Notes: a model not told the origin generated them from the letters alone. Positions 7,612-13,571 are shown, numbered from the stretch's first letter. The stretch: DNA of 13,605 bases from CAZJFC01 sp964545245 (GCA_964545245.1 CAZJFC010000048.1:1-13605); one strand, 5' to 3'. Made by a program: numbers and translations.

Positions 7612-7800
7612 ATGCAAATATTCAAATCGACGGCGTTCACTTGGCTTAGCTCGCGGCTTAGGGAGCGCAGCACGTGGCTGGGCATCATGGCGGTGCTGGC
7701 GGGGGTGGGCATCACCCTCAACCCCGAACTTCAGGAGGCTATCGTCGGCCTTGGCGCGGCGCTCGGCGGGCTGGTCGCGGTAATAAGCAAGGATAAGTAA
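7612..7800 (+). CDS. Holin-like small membrane protein
   Basis: A 62-residue protein with a basic N-terminus (residues 13-19 contain three Arg) and two hydrophobic stretches at about 22-36 (WLGIMAVLAGVGITL) and 43-58 (AIVGLGAALGGLVAVI), ending in the charged SKDK. Small two-helix proteins of this form next to spanins and an endolysin are usually holins, which time lysis by making inner-membrane lesions. The start has a strong site (AAAAGGAGAAAAT). Its stop overlaps the ATG of the next gene by one base (TAATG), so translation of holin and inner spanin is probably coupled. No family name can be assigned with confidence. Confidence 0.65.
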   Translation: MQIFKSTAFTWLSSRLRERSTWLGIMAVLAGVGITLNPELQEAIVGLGAALGGLVAVISKDK

Positions 7801-8684
7801 TGATGAAGTGGCTTCTTATTGTGGAGAAAATCATGGCGGCGCTGGCCGCCATTTTTGTTTTTATCAACCGCGAAAAGGAAAGGGATTCCGCGCGCAAGGA
7901 AGTTGCGGCGGATTCCCTCGCCACGCTAATGGAGAAAACCGATGAAGCGCAAAAAATCCGTGATTCTGGGCTGCCTGATAATGTGCTCCTGCACCCCGCA
8001 ACCCGCGCCGCTGATGGAGGGGTGCAAACTCTACCGCCCCATATATGCGCGGGATGCGAAGGAGATGGCGGTGTTGAAAACTTTGCCCGTTGCGGCGGAG
8101 ATAAAATCGCACAACGCCATCTGGGAGAGGAATTGTCTGGAGGATCAGGGGGGAAGGATGAAGGGGGAAGAAGTGGCACCCCCCTTTCATCCCCCCTCAT
8201 AGGGGGGAGATATAATAACACCCCCTCATATCAGGAGGGGGTGGAGGGAGGTGGAACTTCCTTCATAAAGCCAAAACGGGCGGTGAGCCGGGTGTTTATC
8301 CATTGCAGCGCCTCGGATGTTGCGGCGCATGACAATGTGAAAACAATTGACCAATGGCACAGGCAGCGCGGGTGGAGCGAGATCGGGTACCATTTTTACA
8401 TTGATAAATCCGGCGTGCTGCACAAAGGGCGGGATATCGAGAAAATTCCTGCGGCGCAGGCAGGGCATAACCGTGGTACAATTGCGGTTTGCCTTGGCGG
8501 GGAGAAGGCTTTCACGGCGGAGCAATTCGCCACGCTGGAAAGGTTCTGCAGCGCGGTCGATGCGGTGTATCAGGGTAGGGTGACGTTCCACGGGCATCGC
8601 GAGGTGAATTACGGCAAGACCTGCCCCAATTTCGATTACCGCGCCGTGCTTGGGCTGGATGGGGAGGGGTTTTTTAGGCACTAG
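7800..8684 (+). CDS. Inner-spanin-like N-terminus reading through into an N-acetylmuramoyl-L-alanine amidase (endolysin)
   Basis: One 294-codon open frame that looks like two genes joined. Codons 1-75 resemble an inner spanin: a membrane helix at about 4-22 (WLLIVEKIMAALAAIFVFI), then a charged, helix-prone region. The outer spanin is nested in another frame here. Codons about 125-152 come from the inserted palindromic element B3 and its purine-rich flank and are low-complexity (Gly/Ser/Pro). From about 162 it is a complete Amidase_2/PGRP-type zinc amidase: His168 in FIHCSAS, His266 in HGHREV and Cys275 in KTCPNFD as metal ligands, plus GYHFYIDKSG. The enzyme cuts the MurNAc-L-Ala bond of peptidoglycan. 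Either the fusion is real, giving a membrane-anchored endolysin, or the amidase starts internally. GTG at 8241, just after AGGAGGG, is in frame but its spacing is too tight to be convincing. Confidence 0.8.
   Translation: MMKWLLIVEKIMAALAAIFVFINREKERDSARKEVAADSLATLMEKTDEAQKIRDSGLPDNVLLHPATRAADGGVQTLPPHICAGCEGDGGVENFARCGGDKIAQRHLGEELSGGSGGKDEGGRSGTPLSSPLIGGRYNNTPSYQEGVEGGGTSFIKPKRAVSRVFIHCSASDVAAHDNVKTIDQWHRQRGWSEIGYHFYIDKSGVLHKGRDIEKIPAAQAGHNRGTIAVCLGGEKAFTAEQFATLERFCSAVDAVYQGRVTFHGHREVNYGKTCPNFDYRAVLGLDGEGFFRH
7942..8202 (+). CDS. Outer spanin (Rz1-like) lipoprotein nested in the spanin/amidase frame
   Basis: An 86-codon frame embedded out of frame in the preceding ORF, as in lambda Rz/Rz1. 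It starts with a basic signal (MKRKKSVILG) and a lipobox-like LIMCSC, so acylation is expected at Cys15 or Cys17. The mature part, CKLYRPIYARDAKEMA...VAAEIKSHNAIWERNC, has the pattern seen in small Rz1-like phage lipoproteins (RPIY...D...I..HN..W...C). The ribosome site GGAGA lies 6 bases before the ATG. Outer spanins link to the inner spanin across the periplasm and disrupt the outer membrane at the end of lysis. The native protein probably ends near residue 69. Residues about 70-86 derive from purine-rich sequence and the B3 element, which supplies the stop, so the C-terminus is a recent repeat-derived tail. Confidence 0.75.
   Translation: MKRKKSVILGCLIMCSCTPQPAPLMEGCKLYRPIYARDAKEMAVLKTLPVAAEIKSHNAIWERNCLEDQGGRMKGEEVAPPFHPPS
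8177..8253 (-). repeat. Dispersed palindromic element B, copy 3, inside coding sequence
   Basis: A 77-bp reverse-oriented, diverged copy of the element at 1845-1919 and 8738-8814. The CCCCCC-TCATA-GGGGGG hairpin is intact, and the second arm pair (CCCCCTC/GAGGGGG) is retained. It lies within the spanin/amidase reading frame and encodes about 26 residues there. Its length is not a multiple of three. The flanks GAAGAAGTGG and CACTTCCTTC-like sequence form a further loose inverted repeat. Confidence 0.7.
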
Positions 8685-8736
8685 GGGATAGGCACTAGGC
8701 ACTAGGTTTTAGGTTCTAGGGGGTAGGTTTTAGGGG
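8675..8736 (+). repeat. Low-complexity tract of GGCACTAGG/TAGGTTTTAGG units
   Basis: Imperfect short tandem units (AGGCACTAGG, TAGGTTTTAGG, TAGGGGG) start at the very end of the amidase gene and run up to element B2. The same words occur at 11-30. No gene is seen in 8685-8853. Confidence 0.6.
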
Positions 8737-8737
8737 G

Positions 8738-8814
8738 CACCTCACCCCGACCCTCTCCTGATAGGAGAGGGAGCCGTAATTCTCCCCCCTATCAGGGGGG
8801 ATATAAGGGGGGTG
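8738..8814 (+). repeat. Dispersed palindromic element B, copy 2
   Basis: A 77-bp copy, nearly identical to 1845-1919, with both hairpins conserved (CCCTCTCC/GGAGAGGG and CCCCCC/GGGGGG). It lies between the amidase and the MuF fusion gene and ends about 28 bases before that gene's ribosome site. Confidence 0.85.
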
Positions 8815-8853
8815 CAAGCTACAGACCACCGACCACAGACTAAAAGGAGAATT

Positions 8854-10020
8854 ATGAAAAACATCGAAATAAACCCGCTGGAGCCAACGTGGCATCAGGA
8901 GGGGACGCGCGCGCTCAACCACCGCAGGATTGCGGTGGCTGTTGCGCGGAAAAAGGAATTGCTCGCGGAGGATATCGCGGGGCTGGCGGAGGTGCATAAG
9001 CTCGACTTCGTGCGCGGGATAAGCCGCCTTGCGGGGATTGGACCGTTCGACTTCGCCGAGCCGTATCTGGAAGGGCTGCTGCGCCGTTTCACAAGGCAGC
9101 AGGAGGAAGCGCTCGACCTGCTGGAGTTGAAACTCCAGCTTGAGGCGGAAAAACTGCCGGAAGCGGCGATGAAAGCGGCAATACCGGCGGGGAATATCGA
9201 CGGGCTGATAAACGGAAAACTACGTGAGTTCGACGGGGAAACCACCCGCCGCCTGACCGCAAGCCTGAACGGGCACCGCCAACAGGCGGTGGGGGTTGAG
9301 CAATACCGCTGGCGCACGCAGGGCGATGAGAAAGTGCGCGAGAGCCATGCGCATAACGCGAATGAGGTGTTCTTGTGGGATTCGCCGCCACCAACCGGGC
9401 ATCCGGGAAGCGATTTCGGCTGCCGCTGCTGGGCAGAGCCGGTGGTGGATGAGGGAACTATAATAAAAAAACAAATATTTGAAGAGGGAATAACTCAGCA
9501 TTTATTGACTCAAATAGTGGATACAGAACCCAAGTGGAATAACGATGATTTTATCAGGCATTTTTATCAAGGTGGCGGTGTAGGAGTAACTCTTTCAGAA
9601 ATTGGGCATTTAAGAGAAATTATCGATGTGACAGATAAAAAGCATGATATATTTAATAAGGTTAATATGCAGGTCGCAGATAAAGCAAAATCTATTGTAT
9701 CGGGGAATTTTCATTATCCATTTTGGAGGAGTTACAATTTTAGTTCTGTATCGTTTTCTCATGGTGATGCCACTATTAAGGGAATATTTATAGGTGGAGT
9801 ACGTGAAGAGGATGGTTTACTGATTATTTCAGGAATTGTGACCTATCAATTTTATGACGAGTTCACTGATCCGTTGAGTATAAGGGAGAATATTTTTGGT
9901 GGCTCTGGTGCGGGTAATATACCTGATTGGTTTACTGGTCTGACTGATGGTGGTGGGAAACTATATGTAATATCAGACTCATGGCAAACAGAGTTAAAGG
10001 GGGTTATAAGAGCAGAATAG
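8854..10020 (+). CDS. Phage Mu F-like (MuF) protein fused to an unrecognised C-terminal domain, probable polymorphic toxin
   Basis: A 388-residue protein starting at the ATG after AAAAGGAGA; an upstream in-frame ATG at 8812 lies in element B2 and has no ribosome site. Residues 1 to about 200 are a Mu gpF/SPP1 gp7-type minor head domain ending in the family signature: YRWRTQGDEKVRESHAHNA, then WDSPPPTGHPGSDFGCRC. From about 205 the composition changes abruptly: by hand count 43 of 60 bases are G/C at 9241-9300 against 16 of 60 at 9601-9660, and codon use becomes AT-rich. The C-terminal 184 residues contain FIRHFYQGGG, EIGHLREII, YNFSSVSFSHG and YQFYDEFTDP, and match no family I can name. MuF domains carrying variable toxin tips are a known class of phage-borne polymorphic toxin; MuF would package or deliver the tip with the particle. 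The neighbouring opposite-strand membrane protein is the candidate immunity protein. Confidence 0.8.
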   Translation: MKNIEINPLEPTWHQEGTRALNHRRIAVAVARKKELLAEDIAGLAEVHKLDFVRGISRLAGIGPFDFAEPYLEGLLRRFTRQQEEALDLLELKLQLEAEKLPEAAMKAAIPAGNIDGLINGKLREFDGETTRRLTASLNGHRQQAVGVEQYRWRTQGDEKVRESHAHNANEVFLWDSPPPTGHPGSDFGCRCWAEPVVDEGTIIKKQIFEEGITQHLLTQIVDTEPKWNNDDFIRHFYQGGGVGVTLSEIGHLREIIDVTDKKHDIFNKVNMQVADKAKSIVSGNFHYPFWRSYNFSSVSFSHGDATIKGIFIGGVREEDGLLIISGIVTYQFYDEFTDPLSIRENIFGGSGAGNIPDWFTGLTDGGGKLYVISDSWQTELKGVIRAE

Positions 10021-10438
10021 CTACAGCAAAAACAACCGATAAATAAACAAATGCGATAAGAGTCACTGCTTTTGCCCATAGTAAAAATATCTTACTAAAG
10101 AGTCCTGTATTACCACTTATGCGATAATATTTTCGCCATATGATTTCCCACCATCCGGCATAAACAGATGAATATACCCATCCAAATAAAAGAGTGAATA
10201 TTCGGTTTGCACCATCTGCTGTTGCTGACCTGAAGTCGTTTTTTGTAGCATTCGGGTTATTATTCACTGCTTCAACTCGTAAATCCCAATGTAAGTCCAC
10301 AGCAAGATTGACAAGGATATAGCCGATAATAACCGCAAAAATTATACGGAATATTCGGTAGGATGTAGGAGAATCTGGTTTTGCCGAAAATACTGCCACA
10401 GGTGCAAGAAACAGGAATGTCCAGAACCAGTAATTCAT
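10004..10438 (-). CDS. Four-helix membrane protein, candidate immunity protein for the MuF toxin
   Basis: A 144-residue protein with four predicted membrane helices: about 3-19 (YWFWTFLFLAPVAVFS), 29-50 (IFRIIFAVIIGYILVNLAVDL), 82-103 (IFTLLFGWVYSSVYAGWWEII) and 117-144. A hydrophilic loop at about 52-80 (RVEAVNNNPNATKNDFRSATAD) separates helices 2 and 3. I do not recognise a family. It shares the AT-rich composition of the adjoining C-terminal domain (23 of 60 G/C at 10261-10320), so both appear to have arrived together. It overlaps the end of the MuF fusion by 17 bases, tail to tail. Being on the other strand, it must be transcribed on its own, which would suit protection of a lysogen while the phage genes are off. 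A membrane immunity protein would suggest a toxin acting at or from the inner membrane. No strong ribosome site is visible. Confidence 0.7.
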   Translation of the reverse strand: MNYWFWTFLFLAPVAVFSAKPDSPTSYRIFRIIFAVIIGYILVNLAVDLHWDLRVEAVNNNPNATKNDFRSATADGANRIFTLLFGWVYSSVYAGWWEIIWRKYYRISGNTGLFSKIFLLWAKAVTLIAFVYLSVVFAVAILLL

Positions 10439-10510
10439 ATTCTCTTATCTTCAGGAGTTTTGTTTCTTACACAAGTAAATTATGTGTGCTGCTGCAATCG
10501 CGCGTAAGGG

Positions 10511-10933
10511 GGGCTGGCGGAGGTGCATAAGCTCGACTTCGTGCGCCAGATAAGCCGCCTTGCGGGGATTGGACCGTTCGATTTCACCGAGCCGTATCTG
10601 GAAGGGCTGCTGCGCCTGTTCACAAGGCAGCAGGAGGAAGCGCTCGACCTGCTGGAGCTGAAACTCCAGCTTGAGGCGGAAAAACTGCCGGAAGCGGTGA
10701 TGAAAGCGGCAACGCCGGCGGGGAATATCGACGGGCTGATAAACGGAAAACTACGTGAGTTCGACGGGGAAACCACCCGCCGCCTGACCGCAAGCCTGAA
10801 CGGGCACCGCCAACAGGCGGTGGGGGTTGAGCAATACCGCTGGCGCACGCAGGGCGATGAGAAAGTGCGTGAGAGCCACGCGCATAACGCGAATGAGGTG
10901 TTCTTGTGGGATTCGCCGCCCCCGACGGGGCAT
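10511..10933 (+). pseudogene. Truncated second copy of the MuF domain
   Basis: 423 bp aligning without gaps to 8980-9402 at a constant offset of 1531 bases, with about 15 mismatches by hand count (roughly 96% identity). Over the encoded stretch the two proteins differ at about five positions. The copy lacks the first 42 codons of MuF and stops matching exactly after PPPTGH, before the conserved CRC motif. The frame has no stops, but downstream it runs antisense through the tRNA gene, so the resulting peptide is unlikely to be real. There is no good start; only GTG at 10523 is available. It is best read as a recombination remnant: the old 3' part of a MuF gene displaced when the toxin-immunity segment came in. 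Confidence 0.85.
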
Positions 10934-10962
10934 AATCGGAAGAAACCGCTTAAAAAACTTAG

Positions 10963-11039
10963 TGGTCGGAGCGGGGAGATTCGAACTCCCGACCCCCAGC
11001 ACCCCATGCTGATGCGCTACCGGGCTGCGCTACGCTCCG
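10963..11039 (-). tRNA. tRNA-Pro (anticodon GGG)
   Basis: It reads on the minus strand as a complete cloverleaf. The acceptor stem is CGGAGCG/CGCTCCG, and the D arm is GCGC/GCGC around AGCCCGGTA. The anticodon stem is TCAGC/GCTGG with loop ATGGGGT, giving anticodon GGG. The T arm is GGGAG/CTCCC with TTCGAAT, followed by discriminator A and an encoded CCA end. GGG reads CCC/CCU proline codons. It starts 8 bases after the argJ stop on the same strand, so it is probably co-transcribed with or processed from that message. Its 3' end faces the prophage remnant and is a plausible integration site. Confidence 0.95.
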
Positions 11040-11047
11040 AATCTGGA

Positions 11048-12244
11048 TTAGCTGCGGTAATCTGCGTTTATGGATATATATTGATGGGTTAAATCGCAAG
11101 TCCATACCGTAGCCTCACCGCCGCCGATGCCGATATCGACGAAGATTTCAATGTTCTGCCCCTTCATATGCGCAGCGACCGGGGTTTCGTCATATCCCGG
11201 CGCAAGCTGGCCTTTTTCGGCAATCACCACGCCGCCGATGCCGACGGTGAGTTTGTCGCGGTCTGCCGCTTCGCCGGATTTGCCGATAGCGGCGACGATG
11301 CGTCCCCAGTTCGCGTCTTTGCCCGCTATTGCGGTTTTTACCAGCGGTGAGTTGGCAATCGCAAGGCCGATGCGTTTCGCAGCAAGGTTATCTTCTGCGC
11401 CGGTAACTTTGATGGTGATGAATTTCGTCGCGCCTTCGCCGTCTTTCACCACCAGCATGGCAAGCTCGTGGACAACTTCGTGGAACGCTTTGCGGAACGC
11501 GGCTTTATCAACTTCCACCTTGTTGGTGGCGAAGGCGAGGAGCGTATCGCTGGTGGAAGTGTCGGAATCCACGGTGATGGAGTTGAAGGTGACTTCATTC
11601 ACTTCGGACAGGATTTTTTGCAGCTCTGCGCTTTCGATTTTCGCGTCGGTGGCGACGAAAGCCAGCATGGTCGCCATATCCGGCGCTATCATGCCGCTGC
11701 CCTTGGCGATGCCGTTAATGGTGGCGTTGCCGACTTTGCGTGTGGCGAGCTTGATGAAAGTATCGGTGGTGGAAAAGGCAAGCGCTGCATCCGCCCAGCC
11801 ATCCGCGCCTTTTGTATATATCTCCTCAAGGTTTTCGAGGATTTTTTCGTAAGGGAGTGGAACGCCGATAACCCCGGTGGAAGCGGTGAAGACCTCGTTC
11901 CGGCTGCAATTCAGCAGGCGGGCGGTGGAGTCCACGCATTTATCAACCGCGATTTTCCCGGCCATCCCGGTGAAGGCGTTGGAGTTCCCGGCATTGGCGA
12001 TGAAAGCGCGCGCCTTGCCGCCGCCAAGCGATTCCCGGCACCAGTCGACTGCCGCGGAGCGGGTTTTGGAGCGCGTGAAAACTCCTGCCACCGAGGTTCC
12101 TTCGTCAAATGAGGCGACGAAGAAATCGGGCGCGCCGTCCTTCTTCAACCCGCATTTGCCGGAGCGGATGGAAACCCCCGCAATCTGCGGGAGTTCGGGC
12201 TGCGCCTTTGGCGCGAGCGGGGAGATGGGAAGTTCGCCAACCAT
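11048..12244 (-). CDS. argJ: ArgJ, glutamate N-acetyltransferase / amino-acid acetyltransferase
   Basis: A 398-residue ArgJ with all family landmarks. ArgJ transfers the acetyl group from N-acetylornithine to glutamate, closing the cyclic arginine pathway; bifunctional forms also use acetyl-CoA. It is made as a precursor that cleaves itself before a threonine: here KGSGMIAPDMATMLAF places the cut between Ala191 and Thr192, and Thr192 becomes the N-terminal nucleophile of the beta chain. The oxyanion-hole pair is Thr123-Gly124 in STGVIGVPLP. ANAGNSNAFTG (83-93) and the ending HQYISINADYRS are also typical. Sequence alone does not separate mono- from bifunctional forms. It starts 5 bases after the isomerase gene, so the two form an operon with likely translational coupling; no strong ribosome site is seen. 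Confidence 0.97.
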   Translation of the reverse strand: MVGELPISPLAPKAQPELPQIAGVSIRSGKCGLKKDGAPDFFVASFDEGTSVAGVFTRSKTRSAAVDWCRESLGGGKARAFIANAGNSNAFTGMAGKIAVDKCVDSTARLLNCSRNEVFTASTGVIGVPLPYEKILENLEEIYTKGADGWADAALAFSTTDTFIKLATRKVGNATINGIAKGSGMIAPDMATMLAFVATDAKIESAELQKILSEVNEVTFNSITVDSDTSTSDTLLAFATNKVEVDKAAFRKAFHEVVHELAMLVVKDGEGATKFITIKVTGAEDNLAAKRIGLAIANSPLVKTAIAGKDANWGRIVAAIGKSGEAADRDKLTVGIGGVVIAEKGQLAPGYDETPVAAHMKGQNIEIFVDIGIGGGEATVWTCDLTHQYISINADYRS

Positions 12245-12249
12245 AGCTT

Positions 12250-13203
12250 TTAGTTTTTCTTGTCGGTTTTAGCAGGCTCTTTCACCGCACCTGCCGCTGA
12301 TTTAGCTGTGGGAATAATGGGTTTGCTGCCGCCGGGAATGGAAACGACTTTCGGTTTGACATTGGCATCAGCTACCGGTTTTGCCGGGATTTTCGCCAAT
12401 GCGCCAAGGTACTGGATGTTCGCGCCGGCTTTCAGCCTGTCGATCTCCTGCGAGATGGCTTTGCGCGCAAGCTCGCTTTCCAGCGCCGGTTTTGCTTCTT
12501 CATAGCTTGGCGCTTTTTTGGTTTTCTTGGCAAGAACCTTGATGATATGCCAGCCGAACTCGGTTTTTACCGGATTGGAAACTGAAACCGGCTTTAACGA
12601 GAATGCAGCTTCGGCAAATTCAGGAACCATCTGGTCCTTGGTAAAAAATCCAAGGTCGCCGCCGGAAACTTTCGCGCCGGGGTCAAGCGATTTTTCTTTT
12701 GCCAGCTTTGCGAAATCCGTGCCTTTATCAAGCTGCGCCTTGATTTCCTTGGCTTCCTCCTCGGTTTTCACGAGGATGTGCGAAGCCATGACTTCCTGTT
12801 CGGCATCCTTGCCTTTGTATTTTTCATCATAAAGCGCTTTCAGCTTTGCCTCGTTTTTGTTTTTTACCACGGCCTCGGTCAGGACTTTCTGCTGGATAAG
12901 GTAATCCTCAGCCTCTTTGATCTTGGCGGCGATTTCAGGGTTTTTGTTGTATCCGCGCTTGCGGCCTTCCTGCAGGACAAGCTTGTTCTCAATGTATTTT
13001 TCGACAAAATTCTTCTGGAAATCATCCGGGAAGCTGGAAAGCTTCGCTTCCGCGCCCTGCATCGGGGCCATTTGGGCGATTGATTTATCAATCTCCTCCC
13101 GCGTGACGGAAATGCCGTTGTATTTTGCGATAACTTCCGCCTGCGCGGCGGGGGCGGCGGTGATGGTGAGAAGAAGCGCTGTGGTAAGGAGAAGTTTTTT
13201 CAT
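12250..13203 (-). CDS. Exported parvulin-type peptidyl-prolyl cis-trans isomerase (PpiC/SurA-like)
   Basis: A 317-residue protein starting MKKLLLTTALLLTITAAPAAQA, a standard signal peptide with probable cleavage after AQA (residue 22). A helical SurA-N-like region (about 30-130) is followed by one parvulin rotamase domain (about 138-225) with ASHILVK (140-146), the GGDLGFF motif (181-187) and FGWHII (216-221). The C-terminal 50 residues are Lys/Pro-rich and probably unstructured. It would help fold exported and outer-membrane proteins in the periplasm. An in-frame ATG further upstream (13272) is rejected because it overlaps the -35 element of the promoter and would hide the signal peptide. 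The isomerase-argJ pair is, from memory, part of a conserved alphaproteobacterial cluster next to secA. Confidence 0.93.
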   Translation of the reverse strand: MKKLLLTTALLLTITAAPAAQAEVIAKYNGISVTREEIDKSIAQMAPMQGAEAKLSSFPDDFQKNFVEKYIENKLVLQEGRKRGYNKNPEIAAKIKEAEDYLIQQKVLTEAVVKNKNEAKLKALYDEKYKGKDAEQEVMASHILVKTEEEAKEIKAQLDKGTDFAKLAKEKSLDPGAKVSGGDLGFFTKDQMVPEFAEAAFSLKPVSVSNPVKTEFGWHIIKVLAKKTKKAPSYEEAKPALESELARKAISQEIDRLKAGANIQYLGALAKIPAKPVADANVKPKVVSIPGGSKPIIPTAKSAAGAVKEPAKTDKKN

Positions 13204-13242
13204 TTTTACATCCGTGTTGTTTCGTGGTTGCTGGAACCAAGA

Positions 13243-13271
13243 TTTATAAAGCGAATCGGGATTCGCGTCCA
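13243..13271 (-). promoter_or_regulatory. Sigma-70-type promoter of the isomerase-argJ operon with palindromic spacer
   Basis: On the minus strand, TGGACG (13266-13271) and TATAAA (13243-13248) are 17 bases apart. This is a good -35/-10 pair that would start transcription about 30 bases before the isomerase ATG. The spacer contains a perfect inverted repeat, GCGAATC-GG-GATTCGC (13251-13266), placed where a repressor or activator dimer would bind. Confidence 0.6.
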
Positions 13272-13283
13272 TAGGGAATTATC

Positions 13284-13310
13284 TTTGCCCCCGTGCGGCG
13301 CTGCTGCGCC
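13284..13310 (-). repeat. Dispersed element D, copy 2 (terminator-like on the + strand)
   Basis: A reverse-oriented copy of the element at 6945-6974. On the + strand it ends GGCGC-TGCT-GCGCC followed by TTTTTT (13311-13316), which has the form of an intrinsic terminator, although no + strand gene ends here. The gene-free stretch 13272-13605 otherwise holds copy D3, a partial C-like palindrome near 13350-13376 and element C2. Confidence 0.65.
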
Positions 13311-13447
13311 TTTTTTAGGTGACGGGTGACAGGGTACAGGTCACAGACTGCCCACTCTCCCGCTTGCGGGGAATGACGAATGGGGGGAAGCGAGGTCAGT
13401 AGACCGAGGCAGCCTTGAGCGTGAGCGAATGCGAACAGCCCATCGGA

Positions 13448-13477
13448 GGCGCAGTAGCGCCGCACGGGGGCAAAATA
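13448..13477 (+). repeat. Dispersed element D, copy 3
   Basis: GGCGC-AGTA-GCGCC then GCACGGGGGCAAAATA. Together with copy D2 it forms a long inverted repeat around about 137 bases of non-coding sequence. Confidence 0.7.
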
Positions 13478-13512
13478 TATATGAGGTGTATATACCACGA
13501 ACATAAGTATAT

Positions 13513-13571
13513 TGTCACCCTCGCGCAGGCGGGGGTCTTAGCTTAAGATTCCCGCCTGCGCGGGAATGACA
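13513..13571. repeat. Palindromic element C, copy 2, a strong hairpin
   Basis: TGTCA...TGACA ends enclose a perfect 12-bp stem, CGCGCAGGCGGG / CCCGCCTGCGCG, with a 17-base loop. On the + strand the element is followed by GTTTTTC. This is the common alphaproteobacterial palindrome type (GTCATTCCCGCGCAGGCGGG). It could act as a terminator for a gene lying to the right on either strand. Confidence 0.75.

Noticed and set aside
33..8814. CRISPR array from the repeated short palindromes
   Set aside because: The repeats are thousands of bases apart, differ in family and orientation, and have no regular spacers or cas genes.
9800..10020. Possible colicin M-type lipid II hydrolase
   Set aside because: The end of the tip domain has a loosely similar layout (YQFYDEFTDP followed by a glycine-rich segment), but the DxYD...HR catalytic pattern of colicin M is not present, so it is kept only as something to compare.
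10523..11092. 189-codon frame covering the MuF fragment and the tRNA
   Set aside because: It starts from an internal GTG and its second half is the tRNA read antisense (EIRTPDPQHPM). The MuF part is treated as a remnant instead.
11127..11852. 241-codon + strand frame opposite argJ
   Set aside because: Shadow of argJ, whose identity is certain.
13244..13504. 86-codon minus-strand frame upstream of the isomerase
   Set aside because: It consists of repeat elements D2, D3 and the promoter region; no ribosome site and no protein-like composition.
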